DNA from: Nanobdellota archaeon
GTDB taxonomy: Archaea; Nanobdellota; Nanobdellia; Pacearchaeales; GW2011-AR1
Length of the DNA: 64,000 nucleotides
Assembly (NCBI GenBank): GCA_030648155.1
Contig: JAUSIK010000002.1
Coordinates: forward strand, 171,458-235,457
Direction: 5' to 3'
Shown here piece after piece: positions 27,361 to 36,362 of this stretch (its first letter is position 1; each line of letters starts with the position of its first letter). The position numbers and the translations under genes are program-made. The notes under the pieces are model-generated. The model was not told the DNA's origin, searched no databases, and was given only the letters and a program-made list of their open reading frames with translations.

Positions 27361-27450
27361 CTCATCCCTTTTATCATTTAAAAGATAAGGATCAAGGCTA
27401 TAAAAAAGTAACTTTATCTTTCTCTCTTATAGTCTTTCTAATCAGAAAAT

Positions 27451-28272
27451 TCATCCTAGAACAAAATCATATTCCTCAGTCAAATTCCTAGCTCTAAAAT
27501 ATACTAAGTAAGTTATAGACAAAGTTTCATCCAAGCCCAATTTATAACTTCTTGCAAATTTCCGGCATCCAACACAGATTCTTTTATCATCACCATCGAA
27601 ATGTGAAATAATATTTGTTCTTTCTCCTAAATACCCTTTAACTACTACCCTCTTATAATTTCTAAATAATTTTTCACTCACATTAAAATTAACATCTATC
27701 TCCCCTAATTCTACCTTCGGTTTTCCCTCATTAGTTGGAGGAGTTAAAGGGGGTCTAGGAGGAATGCCTATCGGAGGTTTTGAGGAATTTGATCCAGAAT
27801 TTATAGGGGGTAAAGTATTAGTTCTTCCGGTACCTAAATCCTGTACATAAATAGTCCTTCTTCCATCATAAACAACTCCCAATCCCATCTCCGTATACTT
27901 GCTAGATATCATATTAGAATAATGGCCAGGACTATTTTTCCACATAGAAAACACCTTTGAAGCACTAGGTGTTCCTGAATGATAGGCTATATTCTCGCCT
28001 ATCGCGCTATAACCATAACCTTGCTCATTAATTCTTTGAACAAAACTTCTTCCATCAATTGAAGTGTGGCTAAAATAATTTTTATCAATCATATCTTCAG
28101 CATGCAATACTCCTGCTTTAGTTAATTTATCATTATAAGTCAACACCCCCCTCCCGAGTTTAGCCCTTTCTTCATTAACCAAATTCAAAAAATCTGATTC
28201 AACTGAAGCACTTGCAATCCAAATTTGAAAAACAAAAATAAAAATTGCACTCACCGCAATTATTTTTCGCAT
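27451..28272 (-). CDS. Secreted CAP (SCP/PR-1-like) domain protein
   Basis: 273 residues. A signal peptide (KIIAVSAIFIFVFQIWIASA) comes first. The CAP domain spans about 25-150: LNLVNEERAKLG, LTKAGVLHAEDMIDKNYFSHTSIDG, AIGENIAY and WKNSPGHYSNMISSKYTEMGLGV, with the conserved His and Glu. A Pro-rich linker (PPIGIPPRPPLTPP) and a C-terminal domain of about 80 residues with CVGCRKF follow. Secreted CAP proteins bind lipids or act in cell contact; the role here is unknown. Confidence 0.85.
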   Translation of the reverse strand: MRKIIAVSAIFIFVFQIWIASASVESDFLNLVNEERAKLGRGVLTYNDKLTKAGVLHAEDMIDKNYFSHTSIDGRSFVQRINEQGYGYSAIGENIAYHSGTPSASKVFSMWKNSPGHYSNMISSKYTEMGLGVVYDGRRTIYVQDLGTGRTNTLPPINSGSNSSKPPIGIPPRPPLTPPTNEGKPKVELGEIDVNFNVSEKLFRNYKRVVVKGYLGERTNIISHFDGDDKRICVGCRKFARSYKLGLDETLSITYLVYFRARNLTEEYDFVLG

Positions 28273-28295
28273 TTTATTTATTTTGTTTAAAACTA

Positions 28296-28313
28296 TTTAA
28301 ACATGTGTTTAAA
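28296..28313. promoter_or_regulatory. 18-bp palindrome in the CAP-protein promoter
   Basis: TTTAAACA-TG-TGTTTAAA, perfect arms of 8 bp with a 2-nt centre. It overlaps the TATA-like TTTAAATAG of the CAP-protein gene on the minus strand, a position suited to a repressor. Confidence 0.45.
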
Positions 28314-28367
28314 CTGGGTTGAACAACACACTACTAATGAAAACAACAAACCATTTTAAAGAAATAA

Positions 28368-30155
28368 CTACTCCTTGATATAACCGCCCTTTTGTAAATT
28401 CCATAATCTTTTATATTGTCCTTCGCGCTTTATTAAATCTCTATGCTTTCCAATTTGAACTATCTTTCCTTTGTCCATAACAACAATTTTATCAGCCTTC
28501 ATAATTGTAGATAATCTATGTGCAATAATAATAGAAGTTCTCCCTTCCATTAATTTTTCTAAATCCTTTTGTATTTGATGTTCTGTTTCTGAATCCAAAG
28601 CTGAAGTAGCCTCATCTAAAACTAATATTTTTTTGTTAGCTAATATAGCTCTAGCAATTGAAACTCTTTGTCTTTCTCCCCCAGATAATTTAACTCCCCT
28701 CTCCCCTACTATAGTATTTTCTTTTTTTGGAAGTCCTTTAATTAATCCGTCAAGTTGAGAGAATTTTATTGCCCTCATTATCTCTTCTCTAGATGCAGAG
28801 GGATTTGAAAAAGAAATATTATTATATATCGTATCATCAAATAAAATAGCCTCTTGTGGAACAATACTTAATTCAGACCTTAATGACTCCTGCTGGAAAT
28901 CTTTAATATTAATTCCATCAATTTTTATTTCCCCTGAATCCACATCAAAAAACCTATACAATAATTTAACTAAGGTAGTCTTTCCACATCCAGATCTTCC
29001 AACAAGGGCAATTTTTTCATTCTTATTTATTTCCAAGTTGAGCCCGTTTATAGCACTCTTTCCTTTTCTATATTTAAAAGATATATTATTAAATTCAATT
29101 TCACCATTCAAAATATTTATTTTCCTAGAATTTGCATTATCCTTTATTTCATTATTTACTCTTTCATAGTCAAAAAGATCCTGGAAATCCCCTAGTGAAA
29201 TGAAGAACCCTCTTATTCCATGAACAAAACCAAATAATGGGCCCATTAACCCTGTAAAAGAAGTATAAATGAAAGCCAGTGTTCCAATGGAGATTCCCCC
29301 ATCCAAAAACTTCATTAATGGAAAATAAATAATAAAGAAAGTACCAATACCAAGTATTAAACTCTCACCCATAGTAAACAACCTATGATAATCCCATAAC
29401 CGAATCAATTTATCTCTGGTATCTTCACTTAAATTTTTAAATCTGCCCTTTATAAATTTCTCTTTTCCAAAATATTTAATAGAATCAATATTTGTGAATA
29501 CATCTGAAATATTTGCTTTTTCAGTATCTTGTGCACTATTTGCTAAAATCTGGGCTTTTTCCTGAATTCTCGCAATCATAAATCCAAAAGCTATAAATAA
29601 AATCGAGCAAATTAGAATAGTTATTGCTGAAGCTACGTCAAAAATAAAAATTGCCCAAGTAACAATTATAATTTGTAAAACTAAAGGGGCTACATTAAAT
29701 ACAATAAAATCACTTGTTCTTTCAAGAGCACCGCTTCCCCTGTTCATCCTAGATATTAGGGCGCCAGTTTTATGGGTTGTATGAAAATTATGGTCTAAAC
29801 TTACTATATGATTAAAAAACCTGTTTTTAAGATCAAACATCATATAACTTTCAAGCCTATTTATTAAAGATATCCTTATCCAGTGGTTGGCAGATTTAAT
29901 AATCACTGCTGAAATATAAATAAGGGCAGCAATAAATAAAAAACCTAAAAAAAGTTCTCTTGTAATTTCACCAGCAACATATTCCCCCCCATTATCAAGT
30001 ATCAATTTAAATAAATACTTTTCAAGCATATGTATTGCTTCATAAATAAGAACCAGTATAATTATAAAAATAAACATAAACTTGTACTTTTTAGCAATAT
30101 TGTAATACTGGGCCAAATTTTCTCTATAATTTATTTTCTGTTCCTCTTTTTTCAT
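28368..30155 (-). CDS. ABC exporter (MsbA/multidrug type), fused TMD-NBD
   Basis: 595 residues. Six membrane helices fill about 30-320; the ATPase follows with Walker A GRSGCGKTT, signature LSGGERQR, Walker B ILVLDEATSALD and H-loop AHRLSTI, all intact. Half-transporters of this kind work as homodimers and export lipids, peptides or drugs. No partner gene is next to it. Substrate unknown. Confidence 0.92.
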   Translation of the reverse strand: MKKEEQKINYRENLAQYYNIAKKYKFMFIFIIILVLIYEAIHMLEKYLFKLILDNGGEYVAGEITRELFLGFLFIAALIYISAVIIKSANHWIRISLINRLESYMMFDLKNRFFNHIVSLDHNFHTTHKTGALISRMNRGSGALERTSDFIVFNVAPLVLQIIIVTWAIFIFDVASAITILICSILFIAFGFMIARIQEKAQILANSAQDTEKANISDVFTNIDSIKYFGKEKFIKGRFKNLSEDTRDKLIRLWDYHRLFTMGESLILGIGTFFIIYFPLMKFLDGGISIGTLAFIYTSFTGLMGPLFGFVHGIRGFFISLGDFQDLFDYERVNNEIKDNANSRKINILNGEIEFNNISFKYRKGKSAINGLNLEINKNEKIALVGRSGCGKTTLVKLLYRFFDVDSGEIKIDGINIKDFQQESLRSELSIVPQEAILFDDTIYNNISFSNPSASREEIMRAIKFSQLDGLIKGLPKKENTIVGERGVKLSGGERQRVSIARAILANKKILVLDEATSALDSETEHQIQKDLEKLMEGRTSIIIAHRLSTIMKADKIVVMDKGKIVQIGKHRDLIKREGQYKRLWNLQKGGYIKE

Positions 30156-30194
30156 TTTTCAATATCTTTATATAGTTTAATCCCTATTCAATTT

Positions 30195-30317
30195 ATGCCT
30201 GATGAAGAGATAATATCTTCTGCTTTTAAAGTAAGAAATATTTCTAAACAAGATTCCAAACTTAAAGAAGAAAGTGAATTGGACTCTAAAGAAACACCCA
30301 AAAAACCTCTTTCATAA
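30195..30317 (+). CDS. Small hydrophilic protein, 40 residues
   Basis: MPDEEIISSAFKVRNISKQD... with a Lys/Glu/Ser-rich tail. A TTTATATA box (30167-30174) ends 20 nt before the ATG, which matches the leaderless promoters in the window and favours a real gene over a longer frame that begins inside the ABC transporter gene. No family recognised. Confidence 0.5.
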   Translation: MPDEEIISSAFKVRNISKQDSKLKEESELDSKETPKKPLS

Positions 30318-30367
30318 ACCATTGTAATCCTCACATATTTATAAAAAATATCCTATATAAAACTATC

Positions 30368-30823
30368 TTAATTATTATTTATCATTCTCAACCTTCGTTT
30401 ATGCCTTTCTTCATCACTAAATTCTTCATTCAAGAATAATTTGACAAATTTCAGGTTCTTCCTGCTAGAAAATTTTTTTCCACGCAAGCATAAAACGTTT
30501 GCATCATTATCATGCCTTCCCATCACAACAGAGTATTTATCATAACCAACAGCGGCTCTAATTCCTTTAATTTTATTTGCAGCCATAACCATACCTGTCC
30601 CAGTACCACAAATTAAAATGCCCCTAGCATCTATCTCATTGTTCCTTTCTTTGCTTACTTTTCTAGCAACTTTAAATGCAAAATCTGGATAATCATCACC
30701 TTTAATACCCCTTCCGCCTAAATCTTCATACTTAATTCCATAAGAAATCAAACTTTTTTTTATTTTTTCTTTCAAAGCAAAACCAGCATGATCAGCCCCT
30801 AAATATACCATCACCTTTTTCAT
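30368..30823 (-). CDS. rpiB: Ribose-5-phosphate isomerase B
   Basis: 151 residues. Interconverts ribose 5-phosphate and ribulose 5-phosphate. YLGADHAGFALKEKI at the N-terminus, GDDYPDFA, LICGTGTGMVMAANK with the catalytic Cys, and GRHDNDANVLCLRGKKF are family marks. RpiB is the usual bacterial form; most archaea use RpiA. The promoter shows CTTATAAAGAGA. Confidence 0.93.
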   Translation of the reverse strand: MKKVMVYLGADHAGFALKEKIKKSLISYGIKYEDLGGRGIKGDDYPDFAFKVARKVSKERNNEIDARGILICGTGTGMVMAANKIKGIRAAVGYDKYSVVMGRHDNDANVLCLRGKKFSSRKNLKFVKLFLNEEFSDEERHKRRLRMINNN

Positions 30824-30845
30824 TAATTATAAAGGTAAAATCTCT

Positions 30846-31301
30846 TTATAAGGCTTTTTCAAGAACAAGAACAAATGCCTTTCTAACGGTATTTCTTTTA
30901 TTATAAGCCTCAACCCAACTTTCTGCAATAGCCTTATAATTTCTTCCAAAATGATAAATGTGTCCCCCCTGAACTGGACCTATTCTATATGCGTCAGTTA
31001 CTACCACTTTACTTCTATCAGATTCGTTTTCAAAATTATAAAAATTGTAAACAGCAATATTCCCCGCCCTAGTTTTTGATGAATAAGGAAATAAAACTTG
31101 TTTTAATTTAAGTAAACCATAAAGGCGAGACCTGCATTGTTCAACTGTTTTTAATAATTTAATATCCCCACCGTGAGATAAAAGTTCATACATCTCTAAA
31201 TCCTTATTCCAATCTACGGATGAAACTACTTTCTTCTCAATTCTAACTAAATCATTTAAAGTTGGAATTTGTATGCTTTTATTTTCAATTTCATTTAGCA
31301 T
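30846..31301 (-). CDS. Unknown soluble protein
   Basis: 151 residues from the second of two adjacent ATGs. Alpha/beta, with a helical first half and IGPVQGGHIYHFGRNYKAIAESWVEAY in the second. No membrane segment or known motif. It lies between rpiB and the transglutaminase-like gene on the same strand, so it could belong to the same transcript. Confidence 0.55.
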   Translation of the reverse strand: MLNEIENKSIQIPTLNDLVRIEKKVVSSVDWNKDLEMYELLSHGGDIKLLKTVEQCRSRLYGLLKLKQVLFPYSSKTRAGNIAVYNFYNFENESDRSKVVVTDAYRIGPVQGGHIYHFGRNYKAIAESWVEAYNKRNTVRKAFVLVLEKAL

Positions 31302-31335
31302 CACAGAGACAAAAAATTAACCTTTAAAAATGTTT

Positions 31336-31707
31336 TCATTTCTCGTACAAATAAATTTTTCTTAAGTCATTTGGAGAATTATTTACAAAATCATAAAACC
31401 CTAATGGAAAATTTGAATTTATTTGTCCCGCAGTTGCATCAGCTATAAATTTTTCACGTGCATTAGTTGTTTCCAGCCAGCAATGGTAGTTTATGCCATT
31501 CCCAATTATCGCTCTATTTGATATTTCTTTAATATAAAAAGAATGTATACCAATTGAATTTAAATACGAATATGCATAAATACACCATTCCCAGCATCTA
31601 CCCTCGCCTAAATTATACTCTGAAAACATCTTTTTTCTTAGTTCTATCCATTCATCAAAATTCAAAAACTGATTATTTTGTATATCCTGCATATTTTTAT
31701 TAAACAT
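31336..31707 (-). CDS. Small transglutaminase/papain-like fold protein
   Basis: 123 residues. A possible Cys-His-Asp triad is seen: Cys38 in GEGRCWEWCIYAYSYL, His75 in NYHCWLE and Asp90 in FIADATAG, in the order and spacing of the transglutaminase-like superfamily. A cysteine peptidase or amidase role is an inference from these motifs. TATA (TTTATATA) lies in the leaderless position. Confidence 0.6.
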   Translation of the reverse strand: MFNKNMQDIQNNQFLNFDEWIELRKKMFSEYNLGEGRCWEWCIYAYSYLNSIGIHSFYIKEISNRAIIGNGINYHCWLETTNAREKFIADATAGQINSNFPLGFYDFVNNSPNDLRKIYLYEK

Positions 31708-31768
31708 CTTTATTATAAAAGCTTTATATACAATATATCATATATAATCAAATAAGAAAGAGGAAAAC

Positions 31769-32590
31769 ATGCAAATCTTCATCGATTCAGGCAATTTAGA
31801 AGAAATAAAAGAAATATTAGACTATGGATTATTAGATGGTGTAACAACAAACCCTTCTCTAATAAAAAAAGAAGTTGAAAATTTAAAAAACTCCGCTAAA
31901 ACTACCTTGGGGTCTTATATTAAACAAATCCTTAAAATAACTAAAGGAAAAAGAGTAAGCTTAGAAGTAGTCGGAAAAAACTATAATGAAATGATTAAAG
32001 AAGGTTTAGCTCTTTATAAAAAATTTAATCCCATTTCTAAAAATATTTATATAAAAATACCAATTGATCCATGTCTTGAAGATGTCTGTTCTACAGAAGC
32101 AGATGGAATAAAAGCTATTAAATTCCTCTCATCTAAAAAGATACCAGTAAATTGCACTTTAATATTCACTCCTGAACAAGCTTTCCTTGCTGCAAAAGCA
32201 GGGGCAAAAATTGTAAGTCCCTTTGCTGGACGTGAAGATGATTATATTAGAGAAATGGCAAGTATCAATTTCAATAAAAAAGATTATTTTCCAAAAAAAG
32301 GCATTAAAAAATTAAACAAATTACTTTCAGATAATGGGATAGTTTCAGGTGTTGACTTAATCACACAATGTAAAACTCTCTTCAAAATACAAAAAATTAC
32401 CTGTGAAATTCTTGCAGCAAGTATCAGAAGCCCAAGACAGTTCCGTGAAGTAGCATTGGCAGGAGCAGACATTGTAACAATGCCTTATGACGTCATTAAA
32501 TCTCTTCTAAGGCATCATAAAACCTCTGAAGGTATGAGACAATTCACACACGACCTTACTCCAGAGTATGAAAATTTGGTGAAAAAATGA
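31769..32590 (+). CDS. tal: Transaldolase
   Basis: 273 residues. Transfers a dihydroxyacetone unit from sedoheptulose 7-phosphate to glyceraldehyde 3-phosphate. MQIFIDSGNLEEIKEI, DGVTTNPSLI, the Schiff-base Lys96 in IYIKIPID, NCTLIFTPEQAFLAAKAGAKIVSPFAGR and the C-terminal SIRSPRQFREVALAGADIVTMPY are all typical of the TalB-like/MipB short group. AAAGAGGAAAAC precedes the ATG. Overlaps the next gene by ATGA. Confidence 0.94.
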   Translation: MQIFIDSGNLEEIKEILDYGLLDGVTTNPSLIKKEVENLKNSAKTTLGSYIKQILKITKGKRVSLEVVGKNYNEMIKEGLALYKKFNPISKNIYIKIPIDPCLEDVCSTEADGIKAIKFLSSKKIPVNCTLIFTPEQAFLAAKAGAKIVSPFAGREDDYIREMASINFNKKDYFPKKGIKKLNKLLSDNGIVSGVDLITQCKTLFKIQKITCEILAASIRSPRQFREVALAGADIVTMPYDVIKSLLRHHKTSEGMRQFTHDLTPEYENLVKK

Positions 32591-33054
32591 ACTACACCTC
32601 CACAATAAAAAACCTAGAAAAAAATTATGACAAAAAAGTAGTTGTAACTCTCCAAGATTTAGAAAAAAACTTTAAAAATCCCCAGAATTCAAAAGATAAT
32701 CCAATCATCTATGAAGTATTAATTAAAAAACAATCCCCAATAAATATTGGCTTGACAGTTCTTAATCCTGGTGCTATAAACAAAGAATTCTATATGACTA
32801 GAGGGCATATTCATCAAAAGCCAACTCCTGAATTCTATATCCTATTAGATGGAAAAGGATTATTGTTACTGCAAAAATCATCGATAATTAAAAAAATTAT
32901 ACTAAAAAAAGGCAAAATCACTTTAATACCTCCACATTATGCACATCGTTTAATTAACATCGGCGAAATAAAATTAAAAGTTCTAACTATCTATGATGAA
33001 TCTTCAATGCCAAATTATAAAATTAAATTCAAAAAACGATTCTTTAAAAAATAA
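32587..33054 (+). CDS. pgiA: Cupin-type phosphoglucose isomerase (archaeal)
   Basis: 155 residues. Interconverts glucose 6-phosphate and fructose 6-phosphate with a bound metal. The cupin metal motif is seen in TRGHIHQKPTPEFYILLDGKG (two His, one Glu) and the second in IPPHYAHRLINIG. This small enzyme is found in archaea and unlike the classical Pgi family. It starts within the tal stop codon, so the two are co-translated: fructose 6-phosphate made by Tal and Tkt can return to glucose 6-phosphate for Zwf. Confidence 0.9.
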   Translation: MNYTSTIKNLEKNYDKKVVVTLQDLEKNFKNPQNSKDNPIIYEVLIKKQSPINIGLTVLNPGAINKEFYMTRGHIHQKPTPEFYILLDGKGLLLLQKSSIIKKIILKKGKITLIPPHYAHRLINIGEIKLKVLTIYDESSMPNYKIKFKKRFFKK

Positions 33055-33110
33055 GAAGTAAATATTCCACACCGCAAATATTTATAAATTATTTGTCCCA
33101 TAGATAAATA

Positions 33111-33722
33111 ATGCAATTAGACGAATACCTTAATGCTGTTGAAAAATGTCCAGATAATACTTTGAAAATTGAAGATGGCCAATCCGTTAGTAGATTAACT
33201 GCAGAATACGGAATTTTTGACAATTGGCCAATTCTTCTCAACAGAGATTTTAGAGAAATTGCCGAAGATTTTAAAAGTTTAAATTTTCAGTTAATAAACA
33301 ACCCTCAAAAATATGAAAAAGAATTTGTATATTATTATAAGCCTGGAACGGTAGAATTAAGAGTTATAGATGGAGTAAAATTCGAAACCCCGTTTTTACA
33401 GGGTGATAAAAAAATCCCATTCTATGAAAACGAATCCCAAGAAGAAGTAAATATGAGGAACCTTATAGCAAAAAGGCATAACAAAATTCAAAAAAGAAGT
33501 TATAAATCAACCATAATGCTTCATTATTATCAGGTGAAAAAAATTCCAGGATTGTCAAATATAGAGGGAATTTCAGAAGCAATAATCGAATTAGCAAATT
33601 ATGCAAAACAAAAAGGAATATCTTTCTGTTTCCCTAAATCAGTAGGGTGGAACAATTTATATGATTATTCAAAAATTGTATATTATTCTCCTTCCAACCA
33701 AATGGCTCTTTCTTCTAAATAG
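33111..33722 (+). CDS. Unknown protein in the sugar operon region
   Basis: 203 residues, alpha/beta. Contains NWPILLNRDFREIAEDF, YYKPGTVELRVIDGVKFETPF and a helical C-terminal half (GISEAIIELANYAKQKGI). No known domain recognised, no membrane segment. It sits between cPGI and the aldolase; the region has its own TATA-like TTTATAAA. Confidence 0.55.
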   Translation: MQLDEYLNAVEKCPDNTLKIEDGQSVSRLTAEYGIFDNWPILLNRDFREIAEDFKSLNFQLINNPQKYEKEFVYYYKPGTVELRVIDGVKFETPFLQGDKKIPFYENESQEEVNMRNLIAKRHNKIQKRSYKSTIMLHYYQVKKIPGLSNIEGISEAIIELANYAKQKGISFCFPKSVGWNNLYDYSKIVYYSPSNQMALSSK

Positions 33723-33780
33723 CCAATAAGATAAGTTTTATTAAGTTAGTTAATGACTTTAAATATAAGAAAGAGGGAAA

Positions 33781-34536
33781 ATGAAAGTAAGCTTAAATAA
33801 AATAACAAAAAAAGGAAAAGCATTATATCTAGCCTATGATCAGGGGCTTGAACATGGGCCATCAACCGATTTTAATGATAAAAATGTAGATCCAAACTAC
33901 ATAATTAACATTGCTCAAAAAGGAAAATTCCAAGGAATTGTATTCCAAAAAGGCATTGCCGAAAAATACAATTCAGAAATTAAAAAATCAAAAATACCTC
34001 TAATTATCAAATTAAATGGAAAAACTTCACTCTATAAGGGGGAAGCTATTGCAAGACAATTATGTACCGTAAAAGAAGCTATTTCATTAGGCGCAAAAGC
34101 AATAGGTTATACTATTTACATTGGAAGTTCACATGAATCATTAATGATGCACGAATTTGAAAAAATAGAAGAGGAAGCACATGCGAAAGGACTTCCAATT
34201 ATACTCTGGGTTTATCCAAGAGGAAAAGGAATTAAATCAGATACGTCCAAAGAAATAATGTCTTATGCATCCCGAGTTGGATTAGAACTAGGAGCAGACA
34301 TAATTAAAATAAAATATGGGGGGAATCCAGATGACCTAAAATGGGCAGTAAAATCCGCTGGAAAAACAAAAGTAGTAGTTGCAGGAGGGCCTCCAGCATT
34401 AGAATCTGCACTGCTAAAACAAACTTCCGATATAATAAAAGCTGGTGCAATTGGCCTAGCTGTTGGAAGAAACCTCTGGCAAAATCCAAAACCTTTTGAC
34501 CTTACAAAAAAAATTCAAAAAATAATTTGGAAATAA
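33781..34536 (+). CDS. fba: Fructose-bisphosphate aldolase, DhnA/archaeal class I
   Basis: 251 residues. Makes or splits fructose 1,6-bisphosphate by a Schiff base. YLAYDQGLEHGP near the start is the family mark; the Lys is in GADIIKIKYGG (176 or 178); VVAGGPPALES and GAIGLAVGRNLWQ form the phosphate end. Archaeal-type sequence. Preceded by AAAGAGGGAAA. Fba, Tpi and the LOG protein form an operon (1-nt gap, then 4-nt overlap). Confidence 0.93.
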   Translation: MKVSLNKITKKGKALYLAYDQGLEHGPSTDFNDKNVDPNYIINIAQKGKFQGIVFQKGIAEKYNSEIKKSKIPLIIKLNGKTSLYKGEAIARQLCTVKEAISLGAKAIGYTIYIGSSHESLMMHEFEKIEEEAHAKGLPIILWVYPRGKGIKSDTSKEIMSYASRVGLELGADIIKIKYGGNPDDLKWAVKSAGKTKVVVAGGPPALESALLKQTSDIIKAGAIGLAVGRNLWQNPKPFDLTKKIQKIIWK

Positions 34537-34537
34537 T

Positions 34538-35176
34538 ATGATAATTATAAATTTCAAAAACTACAAAACAGGAAAAGAAGCACTCATTTTATCTAAAAAG
34601 ATTGAAAAATATCTCCCTCATGCAATAATTGCTGTACCAACAATAGACCTAGAAGAAATTTCTAAAAATACTAAATTAAAAGTTTTTGCACAACATGCAG
34701 ACCCTTTAGAAGGGGATAAAACCACAGGGTACAATACTTTAAAATCTCTAAAAAAAACAGGGATTTCAGGAACAATAATAAATCATTCAGAACATCAGGA
34801 ATCACTAAAAAATATAGGAAAAATCTTAATAATGGCAAAAAAGCTTAATTTAAAAGTAATTATCTGCACCCCTACGCTAAGAAAAACGAAGTCTATTCTA
34901 AATAATAAAAATAAACCTTTTGCCATTGCCCTTGAAGATCCAAAATTAATTTCAACTGGAAAATCAATTACAAAATATAGTCCCAAAAATCTCTTAGCCT
35001 TTACAAAAATTATCAAAAAAACTAATATTCTTCCTATTTGCGGAGCAGGTATATCAACTTCAGAAGATGTAAAACAAGCATATTCGTTTGGCTGTAAGGG
35101 TGTCCTAATCGCTTCAGCAATAGCAAACTCTAAAAATCCCATTCCTCTTTTAAAAGAGTTGAATAAATTAAAATGA
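34538..35176 (+). CDS. tpiA: Triosephosphate isomerase, archaeal short type
   Basis: 212 residues, short as usual in archaea. NFKNYKTG supplies the substrate Lys, AQHADPLEGDKTTGYNTL and INHSEHQES the electrophile His, FAIALEDPKLISTGKS the catalytic Glu, and ICGAGISTSEDV...GVLIASAIANSK the phosphate-binding end. Starts 1 nt after fba and overlaps the next gene by 4 nt. Confidence 0.93.
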   Translation: MIIINFKNYKTGKEALILSKKIEKYLPHAIIAVPTIDLEEISKNTKLKVFAQHADPLEGDKTTGYNTLKSLKKTGISGTIINHSEHQESLKNIGKILIMAKKLNLKVIICTPTLRKTKSILNNKNKPFAIALEDPKLISTGKSITKYSPKNLLAFTKIIKKTNILPICGAGISTSEDVKQAYSFGCKGVLIASAIANSKNPIPLLKELNKLK

Positions 35177-35820
35177 AACCAGCCACAATTTGGAGTGAAT
35201 TAAGAAAAAGAGATTTTAGAGTAACTATTTTCGGTTCATCTAGAATGAAAAGTACCGATCCAGAATACACTCAAGTCTACAATCTCGCCAAATTAATTGG
35301 AGAAAGAGGAATTGATTTAGTAACGGGAGGAGGCCCAGGAATTATGGAAGCTGCAAGCGCAGGACATAATATGGGAAAAGGAAAAACTAAAGCACATACA
35401 ATTGGCCTCAACATTAAACTTCCACACGAACAACGAATTAACGACTATGTGGATATAAAAAAGGAATTCACAAGATTTTCAGAAAGGTTAGATAATTTTA
35501 TGCTTTTATCTAATTCTATTGTTGTAGCTCATGGAGGAATAGGGACGATACTAGAATTATTATACGCATGGCAATTAATGCAGGTTAAGCACATCTGCAA
35601 CATTCCTATTATCCTTTTAGGCCCTCAATGGAAAGGTTTAATCAAGTGGCTTAAAAAAGAACCTCTCAAAAGAGGATTCTTCAGTAAAGAAGACTTGCAA
35701 TTGCTTTTCATTGCCAAAAATTCTAAAGAGGCAATGAAAATTATAGAAGAATCATATAAAGAATATAAAAAAGGAAACAAAAATTTCTGCTTAAATTATA
35801 AAAAATATAAAATTAAATAG
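35173..35820 (+). CDS. LOG-family nucleotide phosphoribohydrolase-like protein
   Basis: 215 residues. VTIFGSSRMK, LVTGGGPGIMEAASAGHNMG and the VVAHGGIGTILELLYAWQ segment (the PGGxGTxxE motif with His for Pro) place it in the LOG/YvdD family, which releases ribose 5-phosphate from nucleoside monophosphates. The link to the pentose phosphate genes is then sensible: it would feed ribose 5-phosphate to Tkt. Annotated in other genomes as lysine decarboxylase by mistake. Confidence 0.85.
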   Translation: MKPATIWSELRKRDFRVTIFGSSRMKSTDPEYTQVYNLAKLIGERGIDLVTGGGPGIMEAASAGHNMGKGKTKAHTIGLNIKLPHEQRINDYVDIKKEFTRFSERLDNFMLLSNSIVVAHGGIGTILELLYAWQLMQVKHICNIPIILLGPQWKGLIKWLKKEPLKRGFFSKEDLQLLFIAKNSKEAMKIIEESYKEYKKGNKNFCLNYKKYKIK

Positions 35821-35854
35821 AAATATTTAAGAATGCCTGTTTCCAATTTAGTTT

Positions 35855-36301
35855 ATGATAATAAGAGGCGACTACTCCCCATTGAAAATATACAAAAATG
35901 GGGGAGAAGAATATTTACTGCAATTAGATCAAAATTCTCCATCAGAAAGGGTAATATTTGAAAGAAACCATAAGCATCCTTTTATCGCTGAAATAAATCA
36001 ATCTTTTATTAATGAAGATCCAAACAAATCGGCCCTATATTCAGAATCAGAAGGAAAATCAATTCTTACCCTATCACTAGGTGAAAATTTCGATGGAATT
36101 TTGCGTCCAAAAACATACAGAGAAAATACCCATCTAATCAGAGGCATAGAAATAGAGCATGTATCTTCAAGAGACAAAATTTTACCTAGACATTTTGAAA
36201 GAATAGATGGCAAAAGTTGCTATTCTAGAAGGGATCTTCCTGAAAAAGCTTGGCATAATTATTCTGCACTTGTCCAAGCCTTAATAAGATTCAAAATTTA
36301 A
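35855..36301 (+). CDS. Unknown protein
   Basis: 148 residues. Basic and beta-rich, with YLLQLDQNSPSERVIFERNHKHPF and RHFERIDGKSCYSRRDLPEKAWHNY. No membrane segment or known domain. A short AT-rich promoter lies between it and the LOG gene. Confidence 0.5.
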   Translation: MIIRGDYSPLKIYKNGGEEYLLQLDQNSPSERVIFERNHKHPFIAEINQSFINEDPNKSALYSESEGKSILTLSLGENFDGILRPKTYRENTHLIRGIEIEHVSSRDKILPRHFERIDGKSCYSRRDLPEKAWHNYSALVQALIRFKI

Positions 36302-36362
36302 ATCTCTTTCATCTCTAAAGGCAAGATATTTATATCATTCTTTCTATATTAAAGCCAAAGAG

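Noticed and set aside
30030..30317. Longer version of the small ORF, starting inside the ABC transporter gene
   Set aside because: The TATA box lies between the two candidate starts and fits only the ATG at 30195.
35173..35820. Lysine decarboxylase
   Set aside because: The GGGPGIMEAA and GGIGTILEL motifs are those of LOG phosphoribohydrolases; the decarboxylase name is an old mis-annotation.
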